The notes beneath the pieces were generated by a model. That model ran no database searches, was not told the origin of the DNA, and worked only from the letters and a program-made list of their open reading frames with translations. A DNA stretch of 64,000 bases from Paguma larvata (Eukaryota; Chordata; Mammalia; Carnivora; Viverridae). The translations under genes and the position numbers were made by a program. Of the stretch, positions 23,369 to 34,444 are shown in pieces (position 1 is the stretch's first letter; every line of letters starts with the position of its first letter). Where the stretch lies: positions 116,708,746 through 116,772,745 of the forward strand of contig CM057826.1 in assembly GCA_030068075.1 (NCBI GenBank), read 5' to 3'.

Positions 23369-23618
23369 ATGGGGTTCCTGGGTGGCTCAGTTGGTTGAGT
23401 GCCTGACTTCGGCTAAGGTCATGATCTCCTGGTTTGTGGGTTCAAGATCATGTCAGGCCCTGTGCTGAAACTCAGAGACTGGAGCCTGCTTGGGATTCTC
23501 TATCTCCCACTGTCTCTCTGCCCCTCACCCACTCATGTGCACTGTCTCTCTCTCTCTCTCTCTCCCCCCACACACACACACATTAAAAAAAAATAAAAAT
23601 TAAAAAAAATTTTTTAAG
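23369..23618 (+). mobile_element. Feliform SINE, plus strand
   Basis: Head GGGGTTCCTGGGTGGCTCAG, a (CT)n then (CA)n tract at about 23543-23580, poly-A tail. AAGTTCAA(A/T)G(A/G)ATAT flanks it. Confidence 0.9.
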
Positions 23619-24059
23619 TTCAATGGATATGTAATTTTGTCTTTTCCAATGTTTAGTGACTCTTCTTGGGGGGACGCCCTCTGGTGGGCATTAACTTAGC
23701 ACAAAGAGGTTTTCACACTTAACGTTCACTCTCACCTGTCCATCACGTGCTTCTAACCCAGAGCTCCTGATACTCCATCTTCCAAACTTTCAGGCCTGCA
23801 AGATTTTGTCCTCTATAATGCCTTTATTAAATGAAAAGGAAGCATAGCTCTTTGTAAGGATAGTTTAATACATGTCTGGATCAGCAATAAAAAAAGAATA
23901 ATTTTGTGACCTCTATTGCCAGAAAGCAAGAAGGATGCTTTCAAAAGAATGGGTTGGGTCAAAACCCAGAAAGACCAGTTTAAGGTGTTTCCTGCTGGCC
24001 AAGTTCTGATCATTTAATTAGTAAAAAAGAACTAACAATGTATACTTGATTAAAACAAA

Positions 24060-25190
24060 TTAAGTCTATAAATATCATGAGTATATAAGGATACTGGAAA
24101 AAGTGTTGGTTTTCTCTTCAAATAATTAGTATTATATTCAGCTCAATTTTTAGTTTGTTTACTGATCCTTTTGCCAATACTTCACTGTCTTGATTACTGC
24201 TACTATACAAGATGTCTTGCAAAGACATACATTTGCTCGCCTATTGCCAATTTCTACAAAATGGTCTGTTTGGATTTTGATTGCAGTTGCACATCTATAG
24301 AGATCAATTTGGTAGTAATGGACATCGTAACAATTCTGAGTCCTTCAATCTGTGAACATAGCATATTTCTCCATTTATTTAAATCTTCTCAACTCTGCAA
24401 TATTTTATAATTTTCGGTGTAGAAACTACACATTTTTCGTTAAATTTATTATTTATTTTTTAGTGTTATTGCCAATAGTAGTTTTTAACTTTTATTTTCC
24501 ATTTGTTGCAGTTATATAGAAATATAATCGATTTTCTATAGTATAGAAATCGACCTTATATCCTTACCCTTGCTCAGTTGTATTAGCCCCTATAGTTTTC
24601 TTGTAGGTTCTTTAGGATTTTCAACATACAAAATTATGTCATCTGTAAATAAATACTAAAATTTTAATTATCTGTGTCTTTTAATTTTTTTTAATGTTTA
24701 TATACTTTGAGGGAGGGTGGGGCAGAAAGAGAGGGAGAGAGAGAATCCTGTCAGCACAGAGTGAGCTGTGAGCCGTGGGGCTCAAGCCTTCGACCATGAG
24801 ATCATGACTTTACCTGAAATCAAGAGTTGGATGCTTAACTGACTGAACCATCCAGGCACCTTGGCCTTTTATTTTCCCTGCATTTTTACATTGACTAGAT
24901 CTTTCATTATAATGTTGAACAGAAGCAGTGAGAACTTTCTGGCCTTGCCTCTAATATTATGGGGAAGTACTCATTATTTCACCATTAAGTAGGATTTTTG
25001 TAGGTATTCTTTACCACAGTGAAGATGTTCCCAACCTCTAGAGTGTTGAAAAATTTCAAAGTGCACTTTAAATTTTTCAAAGACTTTCTATGCATTTATT
25101 AAGGTGATCACATGATCACATAAATGTTCTCCTTTATGTGGCTATATGATGACTGAATCAATTGTTTTAACACATACTATGTTTATCATT
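24060..25190 (-). mobile_element. Old L1 ORF2 fragment, minus strand
   Basis: The complement is L1 ORF2 (plus-strand text 'ttttgccaatacttcactgt', 'cttgattactgctactat', 'acaaaattatgtcatctgta', 'tgcatttattaaggtgatca'). Many stops. A minus-strand SINE sits inside it at about 24678-24862. Confidence 0.75.
24678..24862 (-). mobile_element. Feliform SINE, minus strand, inside old L1
   Basis: Complement of the SINE with an AT-rich tail at the left, GA-rich middle and a head ending CCATCCAGGCACC. It lacks part of the CT tract. Confidence 0.85.
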
Positions 25191-26380
25191 TGGAATTTTA
25201 TTAGTTTCGAGTAACGTAAAATTCTCACGACATGACCCACAAATCAGCAAGGTGTTTATTTCTCTCCTGTAAGAGTCAAGAAATAGGCAGTATGGGGATA
25301 GTGTAGCCACTTAATGCAAATGGGGAACAAAGTTACTAATTTATGTTTATTTTTCAACTATGTGCTCACTACAGAATTACACCTTTTATGGTGTAGAGAA
25401 AAGGGAGTCAGAATATTGGAAAAGTTCCGAATCATGATATCCTGAAAGAACAGTAAGAGTAAGCAGGTTTGAGTGCATAAGGGAATTCAAACCGCTGTGC
25501 ATTTCTAGCCACCAGAGTACGACTATCAAGAGTGAGCTCATGGAGATGTTTGTGGAATCTGACACCTCTGAGGGAACAGAGGTTAAGTGCTTAATGATTG
25601 GCTCAGGGTTGATGTTCAATAAAGCCAATAGTCAGGAAGTCAACCTTTAAATTTGAAACTTCTAAATGGTTCTGAATCTGTCTATCTGCTACTTCCACAC
25701 CCTTCTGAGATTAAGAGCTTCTTCATTTTGCATTCCAAATCTTGTGCAGATTCCTCTTGTCCACTTCTAACTTACAACCATATAGGATTCTGGAAAATGC
25801 GGTTCTAAGCCTCATATAATACAATCCAGCACAACCATCATTTTCCTTAGTTTTCATTCTCATGGTTGCAAGGGCCCTCCAACTTGAAGTGCTGTGCCCA
25901 ACTTGGAGGAGTAGGACAAAAGGTGAAATTACCAAGTCTAATGAAACCATCCTTTTTGACAACTTTGCACAGGTTTTCTCATATCAACTACCTATTGACC
26001 AAAACAATTAGTTATATATTACATTAGCTACAAAAATGCTACAGTGCTCTCAACAGTAAAGATCAATAACTTATCCCAATACCAAAGTAAATATCACAAT
26101 GACACATGCATTGCATATAGCAGGAATTAATTACAAACAATAACAAAAAATAATTTCAAATACACTTACTAAAAATACTTTATTTAAGTACAAAGAGACT
26201 TCACAGTGGAAATGATATAATACATATTAGTGAATCATAATGAAAATAATATATCAGAAGTTGTATGATATAGCTACAAGGGTATGGGTAGCAACAGTTA
26301 TCATATCACAAAGGTTTATATTATAAAATAAAAAGTAGGAATTATGAGCTAAAAAATATGAGAAATTATGAGCTTATGAG
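25191..26380. other. Gene-free stretch upstream of the zinc-finger relic
   Basis: No recognised repeat or gene. The part after about 26,160 may be the 3' UTR remnant of the zinc-finger retrocopy that follows on the minus strand, but no clean poly-A tail marks its end. Confidence 0.35.
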
Positions 26381-27960
26381 TCACTTCAAAAATAAGACAC
26401 TGATAAATTACATATTTACAATATTTAAAAGATTTCTCCTCCAGTATGAATTTCTTTATGCATAATAAAAGATTAGAGTCACTGAAAGACTTTCCAAAAC
26501 TGATTACATTTTGTTTCTCTCCAATATGACTTTTCACATGCCTTTGAAGCAAGAAGGTAAACTAAAGGATTTTCCACTTTCTTTACAAGCTTGTATCACA
26601 GTATGAGTTCTCACTAGCTCACTAAGCAATGAGAAAAACTTGAAAGTTTTTCCACATTCTTTACATGTATATAGTTTCTTTTCTATGTATATGTTCTCAA
26701 AAATGTACTGAAGTGTTAGAAATATACTTTATCACATTTTTTACACTTACATGCTTTCTCTCCAATGTGAATTTTCACAAGGCTTTGAAGGCATTAGATA
26801 CAGGTAAGACTTTCCCACACTCCAAATAGTAACATGATTTCTCTCTAGTGTGAGTTCTCATGACCTAACAGATGAGAAGGCAGAAGGTACTACTTTTCAT
26901 ACATTCACGGTGTTTCTCTTCCAATGTGTAATATCACACATACAGTAAAATATGAAAAATGAAAGGATTTGTCACACTGTTTACAATTATAAGGCCTCCA
27001 GGACTGCAGGTGCCCGGGGAGAAAAAAAAAAAAAACAATTATAAGGCCTCTCTCCAGTGCTTGTGGTTATTAAAAAGAGAGGGAAAACTATAGTCTTTCC
27101 CACATTTCTTATGTGTACAAAGCTCTTTTTTGATGTTTTCTCACTTGTAAAGTAAGTTTTGAGGAGTAAGTGAAGCTTTTCCCACATTCCTTACATTCAT
27201 AAGGTTTCCCCCTATGTCAATCTTACATGTACAGTAAGGAATGAGGAAGAAATAAAGATTTAATCATACTCCTCTATATTCAAAGGAGATATCTTCAATA
27301 TGAGTTCTCACATGTGCCCCAAGGACAAAGGACAACTGAAGATTTTTCCACATTTTTCACATTCATAGTATTTCTTATTTCTTCTAAGAGATGAAAAAAA
27401 AATCAAAGACTTTTTCACATTACATGAAACAAGGTTCATCTCCACCATGAGTTTTACATGTACAGCAATGGATGAAGAATTAATCATGGTTTTCCTACAT
27501 TTTGTATATCCTTTTCAAAGAAGAATTCTCACATGAGTCCTATAATACAAAGAACAGCTGACAGGTTCTCTATCTTCCTTAAACTGAAGGAGTTTGTGCC
27601 AGTGTGTGACCCCCTGTGTGTTTTAACAATGAATGATTAATTAATGCTTTCTCACATCCACTGAATTCAGTGTTTCTCTTCAGTAGGAGTTCTTTTGTGC
27701 ACATTTAAATTTGGAATCTGGCTCAAGAATTTCTCACACTGATTACTTTTCTTCCATCTCTCTTTAGTATGGAATATCTTCTACACATTGCAGATTAAAG
27801 TCTTTTTCAAACATTTTCCAAATTGATTATATTCACAGAGTTTCTTTACCATATGAATTCTTAAGTATCTCTCCCATGTCATGTACTGATCTTCTGTGCC
27901 ATGACAAAAAAGATGAGGATTACCTAATAGAAAGTTTTTTACATTATTGGTGAAGTGACA
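26380..27960 (-). pseudogene. Decayed C2H2 zinc-finger gene (KRAB-ZNF type), probable retrocopy
   Basis: On the minus strand, finger-and-linker motifs recur at about 84-base spacing over 1.5 kb. The best kept unit, at about 27,130-27,205, reads GKPYECKECGKSFTYSSKL. Others read TGERPYNC (about 27,040), LQRHVKSHIGEKQ (about 26,520-26,555) and LCEYNQFGKCLKKT (about 27,800-27,840). Roughly 15 finger units can be traced, but the frame shifts repeatedly, Cys and His ligands are lost and stops are frequent. No introns are visible between the units, as expected for a finger exon or a retrocopy. No KRAB box was identified near the 5' end (about 28,000). It cannot make a working zinc-finger protein. 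Confidence 0.8.
26983..27050 (+). mobile_element. Minimal 36-bp retroposon with 16-bp target-site duplication
   Basis: ACAATTATAAGGCCTC occurs at 26983-26998 and again at 27035-27050. Between them lie 22-23 bases (CAGGACTGCAGGTGCCCGGG plus AG) and a run of about 13 A. This is the structure of an extremely 5'-truncated L1-mediated insertion. The zinc-finger repeat unit continues across the two copies, so the ancestral empty site is evident. The source transcript was not recognised. Confidence 0.8.
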
Positions 27961-28169
27961 TAACACTAATTTAAGGAAGTTTTTGTTAAGTAAGGGCTGT
28001 GTATTCGTATCCTTAGATGAGATACCCCAAAACATGTTATAGGTAAAAGTTAATTTACGATATAAAATGGAATACAAAAAATAAACAATTAAGCTAAACA
28101 AACAATTCCAAACCCAGTAAACAAGAAACAAAGTAATGAAAATAGATGGTACAAAAAATTGCAGTAGGG

Positions 28170-28268
28170 GTGCCTGTCTGGTTAAGTTGGTAGAGCATGC
28201 AACCCTTGATCTATGGATTGTGGGTTTGACCCCAATGTTGGTGGTAAAGATTACTTAAAAAATAAAAT
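28170..28268 (+). mobile_element. Older short carnivore SINE, plus strand
   Basis: Diverged tRNA-like head ('ggggtgcctgtctggttaag'), 'gtgggtttgaccccaatgtt', then an A-rich tail without a CT tract. Confidence 0.7.
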
Positions 28269-29445
28269 CTTAAGCCACCAAAACCCTAGAGGAGAAAATA
28301 GGAAACAACCTCTTTAACCTCAGCTACAACAATTTCTTGCTTGACACATCTCCAAAGGCAAAGGAATTAAAAGCAAAAATGAACTATTGGGACCTCATCA
28401 ACATAAAAGGCTTCTGCATAGCAAAGGAAACAATCAACAAAACTAAAAGGCAACTGATGTAATGGGAAAAGATATTTGAGAATGACATATTGGATACAGG
28501 GTTAGTATCCAAAATCTATAAAGAACTTACCACACTCAACACCCGAAACACAAATAATCTGGTGAAGAAATGGGCAAAAGACATGAATAGACACTTCTCC
28601 AAAGAAGACATCCAGATAGTCAATGGACACATGAAAAGATGCTCCACATCATTCATCATCATGGAAATACAATTAAAACCACACTGAGACTACATCACAC
28701 CTGTCAGAATGGCTAATGAACAACTCAGGAAACAACAGATGCTGGCGAGGATGTAGAGAAACAGGAACCTTCTTGCACTGTTGGTGGGAATGCAAACTGG
28801 GGCAACTGCTCTGGAAAGCAGTGTGGAGGTTCCTCAGAAAACTAAAAATAGAACTACTCTCCAACCAGCAATAGCACTACTAGGAATTTATCTAAAGGAT
28901 ACAGAAGTGCTGATTCATAGGGGCACATGTTTAGACCAGCACTTTCAACAATAGCCAAATTATGGAAAGAGCCCAAATGTCCACAGATGGATGAATGTAT
29001 AAAGAAGATGTGTTTATATAAACAATGGGCAACTACTTGGCAAAGAGAAAGAATGAAATCCTGCCATTTGCAGTGATGTGGATAGAACTGGAAGGTATTA
29101 TGCTAAGTGAAATAAGTCATTCAGAGAAAGACATATATCATATGTTTTCACTCATATGGCAAACTTGAGAAACTTAACAGAAGACCATGGGAGAAAAGAA
29201 GGGGAAAAAATAATTACAAACATGGAGGGAGGCAAACCATAAGTGACTCTTAAATACAGAGAACAAAAAGGGTTGATTGGGGGGGCGGAGAGAGGAAAAT
29301 GGGTGATGGGCGTTTAGGAGAGCACTTGCTGGCATGAGCACTGCATTTTGTACGTAAGCGATGAATCACAGGAATCTACCCCCAAAACCAAGAGCACACT
29401 GTATATGCTGTATGTTAGCCAACTTGACATTAAATTATATTAAAA
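28269..29445 (+). mobile_element. 5'-truncated L1, plus strand (ORF2 end and 3' UTR)
   Basis: Plus-strand text is the L1 ORF2 C-terminal region and 3' UTR: 'aacagatgctggcgaggatg', 'gtagagaaacaggaacct', 'ttggtgggaatgcaaactgg', 'taaagaagatgtgtttatat', 'gttttcactcatatggcaaa', ending in 'acattaaattatattaaa'. Reading frames are broken. Confidence 0.88.
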
Positions 29446-29772
29446 ATATGAAAAAATATTTAAAATATTTTAAAAATATTTTAAAACATAGACACAATAA
29501 TATAAATATAATGGAATGAACTGTACAATTAAGAGACGAAAATGGTAAGACTGGATTAAAAAAAAGCAAGATGCAATTCTGTGTTTACATATGATGTATT
29601 TAAAACATAAAGACAGGATGATAAAGTAAAAATAGGAAAAAAAAAGTATGTCATATGAAACCTAAGCATAAGAAATATAGCATGATTATATTAATATCAG
29701 ATTAACAGTATTACCAGAGACTAAAAGGGATGTTTCATACTAGTGTCAATTCATCGAGAAGAAAAAATAATC

Positions 29773-29998
29773 TGGGGCACCTTGGTGGCTTAGTCGGTTA
29801 AGGATCTGACTTTGGCTCAGGTCATGATCTTACAAGTCATGAGTTCAAACCCCGTATCAGTCTCTGTGCTGACAGCTCAGTGCCTGGAGCATGCTTTGGA
29901 TTCTGTGTCTGTCTCCCTCTCACTCTGCCTCTGCCCTGCTTGCCCTCTGTCTTTCTCTCTCAAAAATTAAAATTAAAAAATTTTTAAAATTACAAATT
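29773..29998 (+). mobile_element. Feliform SINE, plus strand
   Basis: Head GGGGCACCTTGGTGGCTTAG, ATGATCTTACAAGTCATGAG, CT-rich tract and an A/T-rich tail. Confidence 0.9.
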
Positions 29999-30514
29999 TT
30001 TAAAAAAGAAAATAATCCTTGTGCTGTACACATCTAATAAAAGAGCTTCAAAATATATGAAGTTTTAAAAAATGCTATACCTGAAAAGAGAAATAGGCAA
30101 ATTCACAATCGTAATTTAAGAATTTAACATTTTATCTCAACCATTGATAGAACATGTAGGAAAAATGATAAGAATAAAGAAAACTGAAACGATATTATCA
30201 AGCAACTTCATTTAATTAATATTTATAGAACACTAAACACATTTATTTCAAGTACACATGGGAAACTCACCAAGATAACCCATATATTAGATAACAACAA
30301 AATTCAACAAATTTCAAAGGATCAAAATCATAGAGTATGTTCCCAGACCAAAAGAGAGTTATTATTTCACTATAAAAAAATGTTATCTCTGGATATTTGG
30401 AAATGAAGCAACATACTTCCAGTTAACCAACAGGTTAAATAAGAAATCAACAGGGAATTACAGATAAATTCAAACTGAATGGTAATAACATCTCCATGTA
30501 TCAAAATTCATGAA

Positions 30515-30722
30515 ATGCAGGAGTGTCAGGGTGGTTCATTTGGTTGAGCGTCTGACTCTCGGTTTTGGCTCAGGTCATGATCTCACAGTTTCATGACTTT
30601 GAGCCCCCCGCCTGGCTCTCTGCTGACAGATTCTCTCACCTTCTCTCTCTGGCCCTCTCCTGCTCATGCTGTCTCTGTCTCTCTCAAAATAAATAAATAA
30701 GCTTTAAAAAATTCATGAAATG
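30515..30722 (+). mobile_element. Feliform SINE, plus strand, with target-site duplication
   Basis: Head GAGTGTCAGGGTGGTTCATTTGG, CT tract, AATAAATAAATAAGC tail. AAAATTCATGAAATG occurs on both sides. Confidence 0.88.
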
Positions 30723-31445
30723 TATAGCTTTTATTTATATACTTTAATATATATATATTAAAAAAGGCTTAGCATCAATGATCTAAATCTCGGAGAAACT
30801 AGAAAAAGAAAACTAAACCCAAAGTAAGTATAGAAAAAGAAGTTAAAATATAAGAGTGGAAGTCAATGAAATAAAAAACAGAAATAGGAAAATAACAAAG
30901 ATTGGTTTTTTAAAAAGATTAATAAAATTGATACTGATAAAGCAATACTGATAAAGACAAAAGGAGAGATAACATATTTTACCAATATCATTGGCGTATC
31001 ATTACAGATCCTAAATACACTGAATAGATGATAAAAGAGTATTAGCCATAACTTCATGTCAATAAATTTAACATCTGATAAAATGGATAAATTGTTTAAA
31101 AAAACACAAGTTACCAACTGACACAAGAGGAAACGGAAAATGTGAATTGCAGCCTATTTAAGCAATTGATTTTACAGTCTGAAACCTTTCCAAGAAGAAA
31201 ATGCTAGCTACACGTGTCTTTTGTGGTAAATTCCATCAGATACATAAAGAAAACTAGTATCTTACACAATACCTTACACGAACTCTTTCATAAAAGAAAA
31301 GAGGAGGAAACTATTGCCAAATCATTTTATGAGACCAACATAACTCTGAAACTAAACCTGGTAAGAGTAGAACATGAAAAAATACATAGATCAATATTCC
31401 TCAACAACGTAAATACAAAATTCTCAACAACATAATAGCAGATTG

Positions 31446-33124
31446 AATCTACCTAAGAGATACAATATTTTTCACACAGCCGCATGCCACCTGGAAGAAA
31501 AATGTAAACAAGTCTCCTGGTCGGTCCCACCCACAGATGTGCTTTTCTCTTCCCAATCTGTAGGACTCAGGTTCATTGGATCTCGTTGGATATCTCTGTA
31601 TGCTTCTATCATTGCTGCTGCTATCCCATAATCAGAATGGAGAGGCAATCGATTCAGATTTCAGTGCTCAGATTCTAGCTATGACCACAACACTAGTACT
31701 GCAATGGCCACTTGAACTTGCAAGTTGGAAACAACCAATAGGACCTGGACTAGGATAAGGCAAGTGTCTCAGGAGCAAAATTAAGGGGTCACCCAAAAAC
31801 TTAGTATTAAAGATAGACTCTATTTGATGCAATATTCTAAAAAAAAATCAAACTTAATGAACAAAATCCATAATGGATAAAATATCTGAATATTAAATCA
31901 AGTAAGGATCTAACCACACACTTGCACAACTTGGTCTCAGCCTAATCCCATCCCAAGTCAATGTATTGTTTCGTGAGCTCACTGGGGAAAAAACTGACCA
32001 TACCTACAGTATGGTTCCCTCTCCTGGGTTGTTCCTTCAAGGACAAGAGGGCTATCAAACATCTAGATACAATAATGCTGGCACTGTTAAAATTACAAAA
32101 AGAAAACTCCTTTAGTTGGTAAATATGATCTCTTCTACAATACATTATCAATGCCAAGTTTATTACGTGCATTCATGCATTAAAGGAAAAATATCTTTAT
32201 AAAGTGGAAAAGCCATGGACGAGCAGTGTTCCTCTGGTAGTTATCTGTGCATGCAGGGCATCTCTACCATTTACTAAAGCTACTCCCCCCCCACACACAC
32301 ACATCTACAAACACACACAGACACACGAACACTTAGTGCAGCCCTGGAGGTCTAAAATTGGGCAAGGCATTGCCAGTCACGTATCATGAAAGATTTAATT
32401 GCTTTTTCACGACTGTGCTGATAAATTGGAAGCAATGCTCTTTTTGAGGCATTTCAGATCAATCCAAGAAAGACATAAGTATTCATCCTTGGGAGATGGC
32501 TTTAAATTCCACACTTTACCAATAAAATATTTGGGAAGTAATAAAGGAAAGGAGTAGTGGATACTGACATATGTGGGACCCTGAGCCTGTTAGAAAACAC
32601 ACATCTTTGTGTTTTGAAAAGGTTGTTAGCAATTCCTGATCCTCCTACCACGCATATTTTACCAAGACATTTAGATCGATGATCTGCTTATGAAGATTTT
32701 CAGGACACATGCCTGGGCAATTTATTTTACTAAGTAAACATTTTGGTCCTGCTACTTTCCTGCCCGAGAAGGAAGTCTTCTGGATTATTCCATCACTGTC
32801 ACAGTCATTTTGTCAGGGCACCACTCCCACAGGTTTAAAAGTATGGCTTATCAGCTCATCTTCTCATTCTATTCTTCAGGACTTAACTTTGGGGTTGCTA
32901 CTAGCCAGGAATATTCCTTCGAAAGTTCAGTTATTTGTATATGTCTATATTACCCAAATTGCAAAATGACTCAATGAAGCTATAAAGTCAGCTACAGCAG
33001 GTCAGAGTACTCATCTCATGGCTGCAAACTGGCTGCTTCAACTCAAGGCTTACTCCCAGTACGTACACTGGTTATGAAAAAGGAAAATGGGCAAAAGACT
33101 TAAGGAACATGCCACCTCAGACTA
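31446..33124. other. Gene-free stretch with a (CA)-rich microsatellite
   Basis: No gene recognised. A CA-rich simple repeat lies at about 32,285-32,335. The rest is mixed sequence with no assignable repeat. Confidence 0.4.
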
Positions 33125-34270
33125 ACCTTTTGAAAAATATTTGCCTTACTTACACCAAAATCAAAAGATTTTTCTCAGTAAAAGAAACCATCAATAAAAC
33201 AAAAAGGCAACCTACTAAATGGGAGATGATATTTGCAAATGATATATCCAATAATCAAAACATATAAAGAACTTCTACAACCCAACACCAAAAAGCAAAT
33301 AATCCAATTTAATGGGCAGAAAACCTCAAGACACTTTTTTCAAAGAAGACATACAGATGTCCAATACACACATGAAAAGATGCTTGACATCACCAATCAT
33401 GAAGGAAATGCAAATCAAACACACTAAGACAGCAGCCTACACCTGTCAGAATGGCTACTATCAAAAAGACAACAAATAGCAAGTGTTGGCAAGGATGTGG
33501 AGAAAAAGGAACTCTCCTGAACTGTTGGTAGGAATGCAAATTGGTGCAACCGCTGTGGGAAACAGTATGGTGTTTCCTCAAAAAACTAAAAGTAGAAATA
33601 CCATACAAGGCAGTAATACACATTGGTTATTTAACCAAAGAAAACAAAAACATTAATTCTAATGATAAAAGATATATGTACCTTTATATATACTACAGCT
33701 TTATTTACAACAGCCAAGGTATGGAAGCAACCTAAGAGTCCATCAACAGATGAATGCATGAAGATGATGTGGTGTATATATGTATATATATATATATACA
33801 CAACAGAATATTATTCAGCCGTTAAAAAGGATGAGATCTCATGATTTGCAATAAGATGAACCTAAGTATATTATGCAAAGTGACATATGTCAGACAGACA
33901 AATACCATATGATTTCACTTACATGTGGAATAAAAAAAAAACCTGAACAAACAAACAAACAGGAACAAAAACAGACCCACAAATACAAAGAACAAACTGG
34001 TAGTTGCCAGAGAGGAGGGAAGGGGGTATGTGTACAATAGGTGAAGAAGACTGGGAGACACAGGCTTCCAGTTATGGAATGTATAATTCATGGGGATGAA
34101 AGGTAGGGCACAGGGAATATAGTCAATGGCACTGTAATAGTGTTGTAAGATGGTAGCTACCCTTGTGATGAGTAAAGCATAATATATAGAGTTGTTAAAT
34201 CACTATATCGTACACCTGAAACTAATTCAACACTGTGTATCAACTATACTTCAATTTTTAAAAAGGAAAG
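33125..34270 (+). mobile_element. Older L1, plus strand (ORF2 end and 3' UTR)
   Basis: Text matches an older L1 subfamily than the 28.3 kb copy: 'acacctgtcagaatggctac', 'tgttggcaaggatgtggaga', a TA-rich microsatellite at about 33775-33800, then the old 3' UTR ('ggaatatagtcaatggcact', 'tacacctgaaactaattcaa'). Non-coding. Confidence 0.85.
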
Positions 34271-34444
34271 GAAAAAAGCTTTAAAAAAGGAAAGAAAAAT
34301 GTGCCTTCAGCTAAATTCCCCAATTGTACTTTTCAATCATTAACAACGGCTGAATACTATGATATTCCTACCAGCAAGGGACCATGGGAATATGCATATT
34401 TTGGCCTAGAATAGGGAAGACAAAGAAAAACAGGCTCAGAAATG

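Larger units (their letters stand above)
29446..31445 (+). mobile_element. Old L1 ORF2 remains, plus strand, interrupted by SINEs
   Basis: Diverged L1 ORF2 text ('caagtacacatgggaaactc', 'ggatatttggaaatgaagca', 'aattccatcagatacataaa', 'gaccaacataactctgaaac'), interrupted by SINEs at about 29773-29995 and 30521-30705. Non-coding. Confidence 0.65.

Noticed and set aside
28269..29445. L1 with possible coding capacity
   Set aside because: All L1 copies in the window are 5'-truncated or riddled with stops; none has a complete ORF1 or ORF2.
32284..32335. Possible CRISPR-like or structured repeat
   Set aside because: It is a simple CA-rich microsatellite; no CRISPR would be expected in a mammalian genome.
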